Notes under the pieces: generated by a model
Told to the model about the DNA's origin: nothing
Databases searched by the model: none
What the model saw: the letters and a program-made list of their open reading frames with translations, nothing else
Assembly (NCBI RefSeq): GCF_006517395.1
Contig: NZ_VDCY01000009.1
Coordinates: forward strand, 1-64,000
Length of the DNA stretch: 64,000 nucleotides
Direction of reading: 5' to 3'
DNA from: Terrilactibacillus laevilacticus
GTDB lineage: Bacteria > Bacillota > Bacilli > Bacillales > Sporolactobacillaceae
In this document: piece by piece, positions 1 through 9,008 of the stretch
How positions within the stretch are numbered: the stretch's first letter is position 1
How the letters are laid out: every line of letters starts with the position of its first letter
Translations under genes and position numbers: made by a program

Positions 1-3
1 ATA

Positions 4-40
4 GCCGTATATTTGATTTGAGAAAATCATGATATACGGC
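4..40. repeat. 9-bp inverted repeat at window edge
   Basis: GCCGTATAT (4-12) and ATATACGGC (32-40) form a perfect inverted repeat with a 19-nt loop. No T-run follows on the plus strand, so it may be an operator or the terminator of a gene outside the window. The rest of 1-330 is AT-rich, with no gene I can support; it presumably holds the kds promoter. Confidence 0.4.
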
Positions 41-330
41 CATTTGCGATGCGTACCGTAAAGGTGCGCATATTTTTATAGTTCGGGCTTACAAAAAATA
101 AATAAAAATAGGTTTACTTAATTAATTAACGGGTATATAGGATATAAGCCCAAAGTTTAATACATGTATGTAGTGATGAAATTAAGCATATTATGTATTG
201 AACGGCTTGTTAAACGATTTCTTTTTATAGATAGAAAAATTAAGGTGCGATGAATTTAGGAAAAAGGAGGGGCAGGAAAATTTAAGTTTCAATTCAAATA
301 TCTAAAAATTCAAACATCAGAGGTGCTAAT

Positions 331-1176
331 ATGGGAAAAACGGTTAAATTAAATGAGAATATCGTATTCGGTGGAAATCATCCTTTTGTTTTAATAGCAG
401 GTCCATGTGTGATTGAAAGTGAAGATATGGTATTACAAACCGCAGCTGCCATTCAGGAAGTTACGTCAAAACTTAATATTCCCTTTGTATTTAAAGCTTC
501 TTTTGATAAAGCCAATCGTTCTTCTATTTATTCAAAACGTGGACCGGGAATTGACGAAGGTTTACGTATCTTAAGAAAAGTGAAGGAAACATTGGGTGTA
601 CCTGTAACTTCAGATATTCATGAGCCTAATCAAGCAAAGATAGCTGGTGAGGTATTAGATATTTTGCAGATTCCTGCCTTTTTATGTAGACAAACGGATC
701 TACTTGTTGAAGCAGCAAAAACAGAAAAGATTATTAACGTGAAAAAAGGGCAATTCCTAGCACCATGGGATATGAAAAATGTGGTAAATAAGCTTGAAGA
801 ATCCGGAAATGAAAGGATATTATTGACCGAACGTGGATCCTCTTTTGGCTACAATAATTTGGTCGTTGATATGCGATCATTGCCAACGATGCGGGAACTT
901 GGCTATCCTGTTGTATTTGATGCCACACACAGTGTCCAAATTCCTGGTGGAAATGGATCGTCGACGGGAGGAAAGAGAGAATTTGTTCCCTACTTATCTA
1001 GAGCTGCTGCCGCAGTTGGGATAGATTCAGTATTCATGGAAGTCCACCCTGATCCTGATCAAGCATGGTCTGATGGACCCAATATGGTTAAATTATCCGA
1101 TCTAGAAGAAACACTTAAACCAATTAAAGACATTGACCAGTTAGTGAGAGATATTCAGATTGTGAATAATCATTAA
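331..1176 (+). CDS. kdsA: 3-deoxy-8-phosphooctulonate synthase KdsA
   Basis: Predicted to condense phosphoenolpyruvate with D-arabinose 5-phosphate to give KDO 8-phosphate in the cytoplasm, the committed step of 3-deoxy-octulosonate synthesis. The 281-residue protein has normal family length and the class motifs AGPCVIES (about 23-30), [11 protein letters not shown] (55-65), FDATHSVQ (196-203) and [16 protein letters not shown] (236-251). Cys26 sits where the metal-dependent KdsA class has its metal-ligand cysteine (inference). The ATG follows an AGAGGTG ribosome site. It is the first gene of a kdsA-kdsD-kdsC operon. KDO is typical of Gram-negative LPS, so the end product here is not obvious. 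A DAHP synthase is the main alternative, but the neighbours argue for KdsA. Confidence 0.93.
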   Translation: MGKTVKLNENIVFGGNHPFVLIAGPCVIESEDMVLQTAAAIQEVTSKLNIPFVFKASFDKANRSSIYSKRGPGIDEGLRILRKVKETLGVPVTSDIHEPNQAKIAGEVLDILQIPAFLCRQTDLLVEAAKTEKIINVKKGQFLAPWDMKNVVNKLEESGNERILLTERGSSFGYNNLVVDMRSLPTMRELGYPVVFDATHSVQIPGGNGSSTGGKREFVPYLSRAAAAVGIDSVFMEVHPDPDQAWSDGPNMVKLSDLEETLKPIKDIDQLVRDIQIVNNH

Positions 1177-1190
1177 TGGGGGTGCAAGTC

Positions 1191-2174
1191 ATGCTGACAA
1201 ATATGGAAACGAATACAAACTATTTGGGTAGCATCAAAGAAGCATTGGAAACTGAGGCAAATGAAATTCTAAAGCTAAAAGATCGGTTAGATTCTGGCGT
1301 TAATGATATTATCAACATGATTTTATATTGTGATAAAAAAATTATATTTACAGGCATGGGGAAATCAGGTTTAATTGGGAGAAAAATAGCGGCCACTTTT
1401 GCGAGTACAGGAACACCGTCTTTTTTCCTTCATCCAGCTGAAGCCCTTCATGGTGATTTGGGGAAAATAACCAAAGATGATATCGTTATGGCGATTTCAA
1501 ATAGTGGTGAAACAGAAGAAATTATGAAAATATTGCCATCCATTAGACGGATTGGAGCAAAAATCATCGGTATTGTAGGATCCAAAACATCGACTCTTGC
1601 AAATCGTTCAGATTTTATTATCGATATTGGTGATATTGAAGAGGCTTGTCCTCTTGGATTAGCACCAACTTCAACAACAACAGTCACTCTTGCCTTAGGG
1701 GATGCTCTTGCCGTTGCTCTGCTTAAGGCAAGAGATTTTAAACCAGAGAACTTTGCTCTTTTTCATCCAGGTGGATCGTTAGGTAGACGGCTTTTATTGA
1801 CGGTTAATCATATTGCAAAAAGGAAAAAAGTCAATCCGACAACCGACGCTCATGCCGATGTAAAAGATGTATTATTTAAGATGACTGAATCAGGTCTGGG
1901 TGCGGTAACGGTTGTAGATGAGAAGGGCCAAGTTTGCGGTATCTTAACAGATGGCGATATCAGACGTGAACTATCTAAAGGAAACCAAGTTTTAGATAAG
2001 AAAATAACGGATATTTACACCAAAAATCCTATTGTGATTCATACTAACCATTTAGCAACAGAAGCCCTTCGTATTATGGAGGATCATAATTTCGATGTTC
2101 TACCGGTCGTTCAAAAGGATAACAAACCTATTGCTCTTATACACATCCAAGACTTAACGAAATTAGGGTTGTAA
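1191..2174 (+). CDS. kdsD: D-arabinose 5-phosphate isomerase, KpsF/GutQ family
   Basis: Predicted to isomerise D-ribulose 5-phosphate to D-arabinose 5-phosphate, the substrate of the preceding KdsA. An N-terminal SIS domain carries GMGKSGLIGRK (about 55-65), the HPAEALHGDLG segment and the AISNSGET phosphosugar loop. Two CBS repeats follow from about residue 210. The frame is open from an ATG at 1176 that overlaps the kdsA stop, but the ATG at 1191 has GGGGGTG at good spacing, so I prefer it (327 aa). A GutQ-type isomerase is possible by sequence alone; location between kdsA and kdsC supports a KDO role. Confidence 0.9.
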   Translation: MLTNMETNTNYLGSIKEALETEANEILKLKDRLDSGVNDIINMILYCDKKIIFTGMGKSGLIGRKIAATFASTGTPSFFLHPAEALHGDLGKITKDDIVMAISNSGETEEIMKILPSIRRIGAKIIGIVGSKTSTLANRSDFIIDIGDIEEACPLGLAPTSTTTVTLALGDALAVALLKARDFKPENFALFHPGGSLGRRLLLTVNHIAKRKKVNPTTDAHADVKDVLFKMTESGLGAVTVVDEKGQVCGILTDGDIRRELSKGNQVLDKKITDIYTKNPIVIHTNHLATEALRIMEDHNFDVLPVVQKDNKPIALIHIQDLTKLGL

Positions 2175-2177
2175 CTG

Positions 2178-2705
2178 ATGAGTCCTAAAATTAAATTAAT
2201 GGTTTTGGATGTCGATGGCGTTTTAACGGATGGTAAATTAATCATTGGAACAAATAATACCGAACTTAAAGCGTTCCACAGTCAAGATGGCATGGGAATT
2301 ACACTAGCAAGACATGCGGGCATTAAATTTGCGATCATTACGGGTAGAAAATCGGATGCTGTGAGACGTAGAGCGAAAGAGTTAAGTATTGAATATTTAT
2401 ATGAAGGGATTAGTGACAAGATTCAAGTTTTTGAAAACTTATTAAATGAATTAAATATCAGTCATGAGGAAGTTTGTTTTATCGGTGATGATATTAATGA
2501 TTTGTTAATCCTTAAACAGGTGGGATTGGCTTGTGCTCCAATGAATGCGGTAGACATGGTCAAACGACATGTGCATTATGTTACAAAACGCCCAGGCGGT
2601 GAGGGTGCAGTTAGAGAGGTTATTGATCGTATTCTCAATGAACAGTTTGACTATGATGATTTTGTATTGAAATTTTTACAGAATAAAATTGAAGTAAAAC
2701 AATAA
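2178..2705 (+). CDS. kdsC: KDO 8-phosphate phosphatase KdsC (HAD family)
   Basis: Predicted HAD-superfamily phosphatase releasing free KDO from KDO 8-phosphate. The 175-residue protein has motif I LDVDGVLTDGK near residues 9-20 with the nucleophile and acid/base aspartates, motif II ITGRKS, and motif III FIGDDINDL. It lacks a large cap domain, as KdsC proteins do. Only three bases separate it from kdsD, and a terminator follows, so the three genes form one unit. kdsB (CMP-KDO synthetase) and a KDO transferase are not in the window. A sialic-acid-type phosphatase of the same subfamily is the alternative, made less likely by kdsA. Confidence 0.9.
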   Translation: MSPKIKLMVLDVDGVLTDGKLIIGTNNTELKAFHSQDGMGITLARHAGIKFAIITGRKSDAVRRRAKELSIEYLYEGISDKIQVFENLLNELNISHEEVCFIGDDINDLLILKQVGLACAPMNAVDMVKRHVHYVTKRPGGEGAVREVIDRILNEQFDYDDFVLKFLQNKIEVKQ

Positions 2706-2720
2706 TTTTATTAACACTTT

Positions 2721-2745
2721 GTCCCTTATGAAGGGGCTTTTTTTA
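2721..2745 (+). terminator. Terminator after kdsC
   Basis: A 7-bp GC-rich stem (GTCCCTT/AAGGGGC, 3-nt loop) is followed by a run of T. It ends the kds operon. Confidence 0.8.
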
Positions 2746-2766
2746 TACTTTAAGAAAGTAAAATTT

Positions 2767-2884
2767 GCAACGAGCATAATCTTCTTCGATTAAGCATCGA
2801 GTTGTCACGAAGGCAAAGCCGTAGTGACACATTCTAGGCCTCTGTCTGCGCCTTACAGGCTAGCCGATCGGCAAGTTTTCTTTA
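2767..2884. repeat. Intergenic repeat family A, copy 1
   Basis: A unit of about 117 bp, nearly identical to the copy at 2926-3041 and partly to 17931-17982. It contains GTCAC...GTGAC and GCCGATCGGC palindromes and the shared core CTAGGCCTCTGTCTGCGCC, and ends GGCAAGTTTTCTTTA. TATACTTTAAGAAA lies on both sides (2744-2757 and 2884-2897). No coding potential. Confidence 0.75.
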
Positions 2885-2925
2885 TACTTTAAGAAATATA
2901 TAAATTAAAGGAATAAAGTATAAGT

Positions 2926-3041
2926 GCAACGAGCATAATCTTCTTCGATTAAGCATCGAGTTGTCACGAAGGCAAAGCCATAGAGACACATTCTAGGCCT
3001 CTGTCTGCGCCTTAGGCTAGCCAATCGGCAAGTTTTCTTTA
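2926..3041. repeat. Intergenic repeat family A, copy 2
   Basis: Second tandem copy of family A, in the same orientation about 159 bp downstream, differing at only a few bases and by a 2-bp gap after GCGCCTTA. The tandem arrangement suggests local duplication. Confidence 0.75.
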
Positions 3042-3124
3042 TTATTAGATAGTCAATTTCTATATGTCTATATGGTGTGTTATTGGTTTTTTGCCGCTTT
3101 AATCTATGCTAAACTGATATTAAA

Positions 3125-3402
3125 GTGCGTGTTCAAAAAGGTGACAAATGAAAAGGGTTACTGGCTAAATACGCTGGCATCCTGTCAGAACGCCAGTACT
3201 AGCCCGTCCTGGGCGTCGGAGGATAAGAGCGGCGCTGTTTTGAGGACCAGCATTCCACATGATGTGGTAGCTTCAGGCGCCAGCCACAGGACGTGAGCGA
3301 TTTTAGTTGAAGATCCTCTTGTCCGCTACATGAGGACCGGAAAAACGAGCCAACGCCGAAATTCGCAGTTTATCATTTGTTGACTATTTGAACAACCTAT
3401 TA
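3125..3402. mobile_element. MITE-like element family B, copy 1
   Basis: A non-coding element of about 275 bp with imperfect terminal inverted repeats: GTTCAAAAAGGTGACAAAT at the left and ATTTGTTGACTATTTGAAC at the right. Inside are GC-rich blocks (GCGGCGCTGTTTTGAGGACC, CTACATGAGGACCGG) shared with the copies at 21078, 23605 and 37761. It lies inverted relative to those three. There is no transposase, so it is presumably mobilised in trans. Confidence 0.7.
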
Positions 3403-3448
3403 AATGGTTATCGTTAACAATAATTAACTCTCTAGGAGGTTCGGTGTT

Positions 3449-4171
3449 TTGAGAATAGCACTCATATCAGATATTCATGGTAACGCTGTCGCACTAGATG
3501 TCGTTTTGGAAGACGTTAAAAAACAGAACGTTGATCAGATTTTCGTATTAGGAGATCTCTGTTTCCGCGGGCCAGAACCCAAACGGGCTTTAGAACTGGT
3601 GCGATCTCTAGGTGTGGTTGTCATTAAAGGGAATGCAGATGAATGGATCGTTCGTGGGGTAAAACAAGGTGAGGTACCTGATCACATGTTATCAATCATG
3701 CAGAAAGAGCAAGAGTGGGGAGCATCAAAGCTTGATGATGATGATTTGAATTATTTAAGCCATTTACCGACAGGATATCAACTTCAAGTGGATGATTCGA
3801 TGATTAAACTGTTTCATGCCACCCCTGAAAGTTTGTTCGATATAGTTCCTTCTGATTCAAAGGATGATACGATTTATGATCATTTTCATCTAGAGGGGCC
3901 TGAAAACGTGTATGTTTATGCCCATATACATACAGCCTTCATTCGTTTCATAAAAGGAAATTTGATTATGAATACAGGTAGTGTAGGGTTGCCTTTTGAT
4001 GGTGTCGCTAAGGCATCTTATGGTTTATTAGATATTGCTGATGGCAATATAAGTGGACGTATTATTAAAGTTCCTTATGATATTGAAAAAGTAGTCAAGC
4101 AGTATCAATCATTTGGTTATCCCAATGCTGAAATGATGATCGATACAATTAGACAAGGTAGATTGGGTTAA
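3449..4171 (+). CDS. Metallophosphoesterase (calcineurin-like, YfcE-type)
   Basis: Predicted cytoplasmic two-metal phosphoesterase; the substrate cannot be told from sequence. The 240-residue protein opens with the metal-binding ISDIHGN (about 6-12), then LGDLCFRGP (about 35-43) and KGNADEW (about 60-66), with later histidines in FHATPESL and YAHIHTAF. These are the GDxH, GDxxxRG, GNHD-like and GHxH-like blocks of the superfamily, with GNAD in place of GNHD as in the MJ0936/YfcE branch. The start is TTG with AGGAGG 9 nt upstream. It stands alone between repeat elements and a terminator. Confidence 0.8.
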   Translation: MRIALISDIHGNAVALDVVLEDVKKQNVDQIFVLGDLCFRGPEPKRALELVRSLGVVVIKGNADEWIVRGVKQGEVPDHMLSIMQKEQEWGASKLDDDDLNYLSHLPTGYQLQVDDSMIKLFHATPESLFDIVPSDSKDDTIYDHFHLEGPENVYVYAHIHTAFIRFIKGNLIMNTGSVGLPFDGVAKASYGLLDIADGNISGRIIKVPYDIEKVVKQYQSFGYPNAEMMIDTIRQGRLG

Positions 4172-4210
4172 TGCTCCTGTACTAGTAAAGACTTGATTGA
4201 ACATAAAATA

Positions 4211-4258
4211 CCTTCGAAGAGCTTATTCTTAAATAAGAACTTTTCGAAGGTGTTTTTT
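4211..4258 (+). terminator. Terminator after the phosphoesterase gene
   Basis: CCTTCGAA pairs with TTCGAAGG around an inner stem TTATTCTT/AAGAA, followed by GTTTTTT. The rest of the gap up to 4571 shows only AT-rich sequence with a possible -10 TACAAT at 4475-4480. Confidence 0.8.
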
Positions 4259-4571
4259 AATTTATTTGTGTATCGAGTCGACAAGATATCGTATGAGTTC
4301 TGTTGGAAAACGTCACTAATTCTCGGGAAATAGCTAATCTCAAGTGATGGAATTGCGAATGATAGTTAATGGGCTGAGGAGTTTGGCAATAAATGGATGG
4401 ATAGCCAACCAATTACTAATTATAAAAATTTATTTTCTTTCTAAAATATCTCGCTTTTTTTTGGGTTTTTTTGATACAATAATAGAGTGCTAGGTATTGA
4501 AAGCGGAAACATATTTAATTAGATTAATCATTGAGCTATAAAAATGAAACTATACAATAGAGGTGAATACA

Positions 4572-5459
4572 TTGAAATTAGGAGCGATCGAGGCAGGCGG
4601 TACAAAATTCGTTTGTGCTGTTGGTAATGATAAAGGTGAAATATTTGAAAGGATGAAGGTAGACACAGATCATCCAGATAAAACGATACCTGCTGTAATT
4701 GAATTTTTCAAAACTCATCAAGTGGATTCATTAGGAATTGCATCATTTGGTCCAGTTGATGTTGATAAGGACAGTCCGACTTATGGAAACATTACGTCAA
4801 CACCTAAACCGGGTTGGAAGGATTATCCTTTCATTAGTCACTTTGAAAATGAACTTAATATACCAGTAGGATTTACGACCGATGTGAATGGTGCAGCTCT
4901 GGGTGAATTAACTTATGGTGCAGCGAAAGGCCTTGATGGTTGTCTTTATATTACGGTAGGAACAGGAATTGGAGCAGGTGCTATAAGCAATCATCAACTC
5001 GTTCAAGGGTTTTCCCATCCTGAAATGGGGCATATTCTTGTAAGAAGACATCCAGAAGATCACTATGAAGGTCATTGTCCATTCCATAAGGATTGTCTAG
5101 AAGGACTTGCAGCGGGACCGGCGATTGAAGCAAGATGGGGTAAAAAAGGTCATCTCTTAACAGACCATGCACTAGCTTGGGAAATCGAAGCAGATTACTT
5201 AGCTCAAGCACTCATGCAGTACATTCTCATTCTTGCCCCTAAACGGATCATTATGGGTGGCGGTGTCATGAAGCAAGAAAGATTATTCCCGCTCATTAGA
5301 GAAAAGGTGAAGGACTTACTCAATGGGTATGTCGTCTTTCCTCAGGTTGCTGAACAAATTGATGATTACATCGTTCCACCTGGACTAGGTGATAATGCGG
5401 GTATTACTGGAGCTTTAATTCTTGCAAAAGAAGCATTCAAGTCTGTAAAAGTGAAATAA
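4572..5459 (+). CDS. ROK-family fructokinase (GmuE/YdhR-like)
   Basis: Predicted ATP-dependent sugar kinase, most like Gram-positive fructokinases that phosphorylate fructose to fructose 6-phosphate. It has the N-terminal phosphate loop GAIEAGGTKF, the GTGIGAGAI segment, and the ROK zinc site formed by the His and Cys residues of HPEMGHI and HCPFHKDC, followed by EGLAAGPAIEARWG. I use the TTG at 4572, which has AGAGGTGA just upstream, rather than the GTG at 4563 inside that site; this gives 295 aa. A glucokinase or mannokinase role is possible. Confidence 0.82.
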   Translation: MKLGAIEAGGTKFVCAVGNDKGEIFERMKVDTDHPDKTIPAVIEFFKTHQVDSLGIASFGPVDVDKDSPTYGNITSTPKPGWKDYPFISHFENELNIPVGFTTDVNGAALGELTYGAAKGLDGCLYITVGTGIGAGAISNHQLVQGFSHPEMGHILVRRHPEDHYEGHCPFHKDCLEGLAAGPAIEARWGKKGHLLTDHALAWEIEADYLAQALMQYILILAPKRIIMGGGVMKQERLFPLIREKVKDLLNGYVVFPQVAEQIDDYIVPPGLGDNAGITGALILAKEAFKSVKVK

Positions 5460-5539
5460 TTAACACTAAAGTGATCAGTGGGGAGCTTATACCCTACTGC
5501 TGATTAATTAAACCAATCGGGTTAGTATAAACAAAAAGT

Positions 5540-5572
5540 GGTTGCTGAATATCTCACATTCAGCAACCATTT
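5540..5572. terminator. Terminator hairpin, probably bidirectional
   Basis: GGTTGCTGAAT pairs with ATTCAGCAACC (11 bp) with A-rich sequence before and ATTTT after. It can stop both the kinase gene and the convergent small membrane-protein gene. Confidence 0.75.
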
Positions 5573-5623
5573 TAATTTGATATTTTTTTGTGCTAACGGC
5601 ATTGTAAGTGGAAATCTAAATGT

Positions 5624-5824
5624 TTAACTTTTAAATAAATGGGTTTTTCGTTTTCTAAGTAATTTTTCAAACGGAAAGAAACCAATTAAAATAATAATTG
5701 ATACAGGAACCCACCAATAGTCAAGCTCGTGATGAATAATTTTTCTGTAGACAATATTAACAATACTATATATTAACAAAATAAGCAGAGCAAAATTGAA
5801 TCCTTTTCTTCGATTCAATGACAT
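5624..5824 (-). CDS. Small membrane protein, unknown function
   Basis: A 66-residue protein with two predicted membrane helices (roughly LILLIYSIVNIVY and VPVSIIILIGFFPF) separated by a short His/Trp-rich loop, and a basic C-terminus KLLRKRKTH. An AGAGGG site precedes TTG (5827) and ATG (5824); I prefer the ATG. I do not recognise a family. The calm hydropathy and ribosome site make it a plausible real gene. Confidence 0.5.
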   Translation of the reverse strand: MSLNRRKGFNFALLILLIYSIVNIVYRKIIHHELDYWWVPVSIIILIGFFPFEKLLRKRKTHLFKS

Positions 5825-6019
5825 CAATCCCTCTTATCTGAGTATTAACATCCAAAATTTAATTGGACTAGAAATAATGAATGATTAATATAAGAATAAA
5901 ACGCAGTTCAATAAATGTCTATGAATTTTTTAAATATTTATGCAAAATGACATGTATATTTAACAAATTCTTAACAATTAGTCTAATAGCCTATCAATAT
6001 TTCCTGTTATATGTTTTCA

Positions 6020-6400
6020 TTATAATGAAGCTGGGACCATTTTATGTTTGTATTCGAGAACTCGAATCGCTCCCTTATTGACTTTAAATTTTATAGTGTC
6101 AACGGCAAAAGGTGGTCTGTGGCCGGGTAGAGATGTATGTAGGCTAACGGTACAAACAAATGTCATATTGCGATCTGGATCTAGGTTATTTGTCCGAATT
6201 AATGAAACATCGGAAATCGACATATTCTTTTTACCATACTGGTCCTTAACAGCATTTTCTATCGCGGGATAGAGCAAGGAAGTTGTGAAACCTTCTAGTG
6301 TATTCGCTGATTTAAAATCTGTTTGTGCATCAGAAATAGAAGTGATAGAGAGTAGAAGTACACAACATATAAAAAAACTGAAGATGGTACGTTTAACCAT
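6020..6400 (-). CDS. Small secreted protein, DUF3888-like
   Basis: A 126-residue protein with a signal peptide (basic KRT, hydrophobic IFSFFICCVLLLSIT, cleavage expected near SDAQ) and a compact domain with LLYPAIENAVKDQYGK and a central beta-rich part ending EYKHKMVP. This arrangement resembles the small exported DUF3888 proteins of Bacillus; the assignment is from memory of the family, with no search. GGAGG lies 7 nt before the ATG at 6400, favouring it over the ATG at 6406. It stands alone on the minus strand. Confidence 0.6.
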   Translation of the reverse strand: MVKRTIFSFFICCVLLLSITSISDAQTDFKSANTLEGFTTSLLYPAIENAVKDQYGKKNMSISDVSLIRTNNLDPDRNMTFVCTVSLHTSLPGHRPPFAVDTIKFKVNKGAIRVLEYKHKMVPASL

Positions 6401-6682
6401 ATTCATTCCTCCATTTTTACTAGGGTAGGATCACTCATGAACATCCAGTAGCATTAGGTAAAAACACGACAAAATTTAGCTTTTGCGATCTTGAATCGTT
6501 CTTTTATTAGTCTGTCACATATCGTCTAAATTATTCATCTAATCATGTTTATCTTTATAAATACAAATCAAACTTAAGAAGTCAAGGGAGTTTATCATAG
6601 TTTTTCTTGTCTTAATTTCGTATAATGGTATGTATGCAATGATTATTTAACCCTAAGTGTTTGCTAAAGGAGCGTTGTTGAG

Positions 6683-7657
6683 ATGACGAGTATATTAGTT
6701 TTAGGTGGTAGTCAGTTTGTAAGTAAGGCTCTTGCAAAGTACTTAATCAAGGAAAACTATAAAGTTGATATTTTAACGAGAGGTCAACATCCCATAGATT
6801 ATGCTGGATTTCGAACACATTTAATCGCAGATAGGCGTGATAAAGATCAACTGGAACAAGTCCTAAAGGGTCGATCTTATGATTATGTGTTTGATATCTC
6901 AGCTTATACGAAAAAAGACATCGAAATATTAATTGATGTTTTACCAAAATCAGATCTTAAGCGATATGTTTTCTGCAGTTCTGGAAGCGTCTACCATCAT
7001 TCAGAAAACTGGATTGATGAAGAAGGCTCACGTGGAGCCAATCCAAATTGGGGCGTTTATGGTTTAGATAAAAAGGTAGCTGAGGATTATGTCTTTTCCT
7101 ATGCCGAGAAAGAATTGCCGATTACTATATTTAGACCTTCTTACATTTATGGAGAGGGCAATAATTTATATCGTGAAGCCTATTTGTTTGATAGAATCGA
7201 ACAAGGCAAACCAATACCAGTTCCTATAGGCGACTGTCAAGTTCAATTTATTTATATTACGGATGCTGTTAAAATGATGGCAAGCGTGATTAACCACACC
7301 TTTTCTGTTGGAAAAGCCTACAATGTCACTTATAAAACACCAGTGAATTGGAAAACATGGATTGAAACGGCTGAATTAGTTGTCGGTAAAAAGGCGAAAG
7401 TCGTTCATGTCGATGAAACTCTGTTACCAGATAAAATAAAAACACGACATTATTTTCCTTTTAGGCACGTTTCCTATTTGTTATCAAATGAAAAATCCTT
7501 AGCCCATGGATTATACGAACCATCCATTGATTTGCTTGAAGGTTTATCACTTGCTTATGTTGATTTTAAAAATAATCCAATGGACCGTTTAGATAAAACG
7601 ATGAACAAAGTAGATGAAGTGGCAAATGGTAACACAAATTTAATCGATTATATATAA
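6683..7657 (+). CDS. NAD-dependent epimerase/dehydratase (extended SDR)
   Basis: Predicted Rossmann-fold nucleotide-sugar epimerase or reductase of 324 aa. The N-terminus ILVLGGSQFVSKAL is a variant of the GxxGxxG nucleotide loop. SSGSVYHHSE and the YGLDKKVAEDYV segment supply the SDR catalytic Ser, Tyr (YxxxK) and Lys. It resembles the bacterial and plastid RNA-binding/epimerase-like group rather than GalE. The substrate is unknown. ATG follows a GGAGCG site, and a terminator at 7672 closes a single-gene unit. Confidence 0.78.
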   Translation: MTSILVLGGSQFVSKALAKYLIKENYKVDILTRGQHPIDYAGFRTHLIADRRDKDQLEQVLKGRSYDYVFDISAYTKKDIEILIDVLPKSDLKRYVFCSSGSVYHHSENWIDEEGSRGANPNWGVYGLDKKVAEDYVFSYAEKELPITIFRPSYIYGEGNNLYREAYLFDRIEQGKPIPVPIGDCQVQFIYITDAVKMMASVINHTFSVGKAYNVTYKTPVNWKTWIETAELVVGKKAKVVHVDETLLPDKIKTRHYFPFRHVSYLLSNEKSLAHGLYEPSIDLLEGLSLAYVDFKNNPMDRLDKTMNKVDEVANGNTNLIDYI

Positions 7658-7671
7658 ATCTTGCGTAGATG

Positions 7672-7711
7672 ACAGATTTAGCTAGTTAAGCTATCTCTGT
7701 TTTTTTTTAAT
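7672..7711 (+). terminator. Terminator after the epimerase gene
   Basis: ACAGA and TAGCT pair with AGCTA and TCTGT around a short loop, followed by nine T residues. Confidence 0.75.
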
Positions 7712-7788
7712 TAGACAGATTTCATTATTGATTTTTTTTTTTGACAAGAGCTCGAACCATTCCTTCTTAAAGGGTAGCAAAATGTCTC

Positions 7789-7905
7789 AGTAGCTCAATT
7801 CAGATATGGATAAGCCCAATTCATGTAGTGGCTCAATTCCATGTCGAAGCGCCTCAACTCCATCATGAGTAGCTTAATTCCGTTACGGACTAGTCAACTC
7901 CGTGT
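7789..7905. repeat. Degenerate ~21-bp tandem repeat (AGTAGCTCAATTC type)
   Basis: About six imperfect units spaced near 20-23 bp share AGTAGCTCAATTCC (variants AAGCCCAATTC, AGTGGCTCAATTCC, AGCGCCTCAACTCC, AGTAGCTTAATTCC). The same motif recurs as a cleaner tandem array at 57481-57560. There is no open frame. It fills most of the gap between the epimerase and nitroreductase genes. Confidence 0.65.
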
Positions 7906-8028
7906 TTTTAGCTAGTAGGCAAGGCTTAAGCCAATGTTTTTTAGAAAACGACCGTTTGATAAACGTTTTGTTTGTTAATAACATTTCTTATTTCATATAA
8001 TAAAGTTATCTAGAGGAGGTCGATAGAA

Positions 8029-8763
8029 ATGAATGATGTTCTACAAATGATGAAAAAACATGTCTCGGTGCGAAAATATAAATCTGAACCTATCTCTGAA
8101 GAAACTATTGAACACCTTGTTGAAGCAGCACAACACGCCGCAAGCTCAAATTTTGTACAGGCTTACTCGGTTATTGCTGTAACAGATCCAGACATTAAGG
8201 CAGAATGTGCTCGATTGACTTATAACAATCACGTTAAGGATGCAGCCGTTTTTTTTGTCATATGTGCTGATTTTTATCGTTTAGCTCTTGCTGGCAAAAA
8301 GCACGATGTGACGATACATACAGAAACAACTGAAAATTTCCTTGTTGCTACGGTAGATGCTTCATTATTTGCTCAAAATCTTACTCTAGCTTCAGAATCA
8401 TTAGGCTATGGTACGTGCTATATCGGAAGTGTTCGAAATAATATCGAAAAAATCAGTGATTTATTGAAATTACCAGAGTATGTTTTTCCTCTTGTTGGAT
8501 TAACAGTAGGAATTCCTGATGAAAGACAGCATGTCAAACCACGTTTACCAAGAAAAGCGGTCCTTCATCAGAATGCCTATGATCAAAGTGACTATTCACA
8601 GCTACTCGAGGAATATGATGAAATCATAAAAGATTATTATCAGAGCAGATTGTCCAATCAAAAGGATTCTACTTGGACAGAAAGTATGAGTGCCTATTTA
8701 TCAAAGAAAAACCGTATTTATATGAAAGACTACCTTGCCTCTCAAGGTTTTAAATTGGAATAA
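8029..8763 (+). CDS. NADPH-dependent nitroreductase (NfsA/NfrA type)
   Basis: Predicted FMN-containing oxidoreductase reducing nitroaromatics, flavins or related electrophiles with NADPH. The 244-residue length matches the NfsA/NfrA group. It has the N-terminal HVSVRKYKSEPIS segment, the FMN-contacting AAQHAASSNFVQAYS, the central ESLGYGTCYIGSVRN block and PLVGLTVGIP, and a C-terminal extension with YDEIIKDYYQSR. ATG follows GAGGAGG. It is monocistronic with a strong terminator behind it. Confidence 0.85.
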   Translation: MNDVLQMMKKHVSVRKYKSEPISEETIEHLVEAAQHAASSNFVQAYSVIAVTDPDIKAECARLTYNNHVKDAAVFFVICADFYRLALAGKKHDVTIHTETTENFLVATVDASLFAQNLTLASESLGYGTCYIGSVRNNIEKISDLLKLPEYVFPLVGLTVGIPDERQHVKPRLPRKAVLHQNAYDQSDYSQLLEEYDEIIKDYYQSRLSNQKDSTWTESMSAYLSKKNRIYMKDYLASQGFKLE

Positions 8764-8792
8764 AAAAAAGAAGAGGTGGGAATAAAAGTTAG

Positions 8793-8833
8793 AAGAGGTG
8801 ACGAAAGACGACAGTCCCGTCACCTCTTTTTTT
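8793..8833 (+). terminator. Terminator after the nitroreductase gene
   Basis: AGAGGTGACG pairs with CGTCACCTCT, a 10-bp stem followed by T7. Confidence 0.85.
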
Positions 8834-9008
8834 ACGATACAAAAAATCGATTATATTAGAAATTGTAGATAGAGTACCGTTATCAGCACGATGTTTGTTC
8901 AATAATTCGCCACACGGAATACGCTTACATGCTAATGACAACTTTTTTATCCTTGGTATAATAAATAAAACTGTATTATAACAGAATTGAAACAGGAGGA
9001 TCTTTTGT

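Noticed and set aside
3072-3296. 74-codon open frame
   Set aside because: It lies inside the family B element copy 1 and has no ribosome site; its translation has no protein character.
7789-7905. CRISPR array
   Set aside because: Units are 20-23 bp with only a few variable bases between cores; no repeat-spacer structure and no cas genes.
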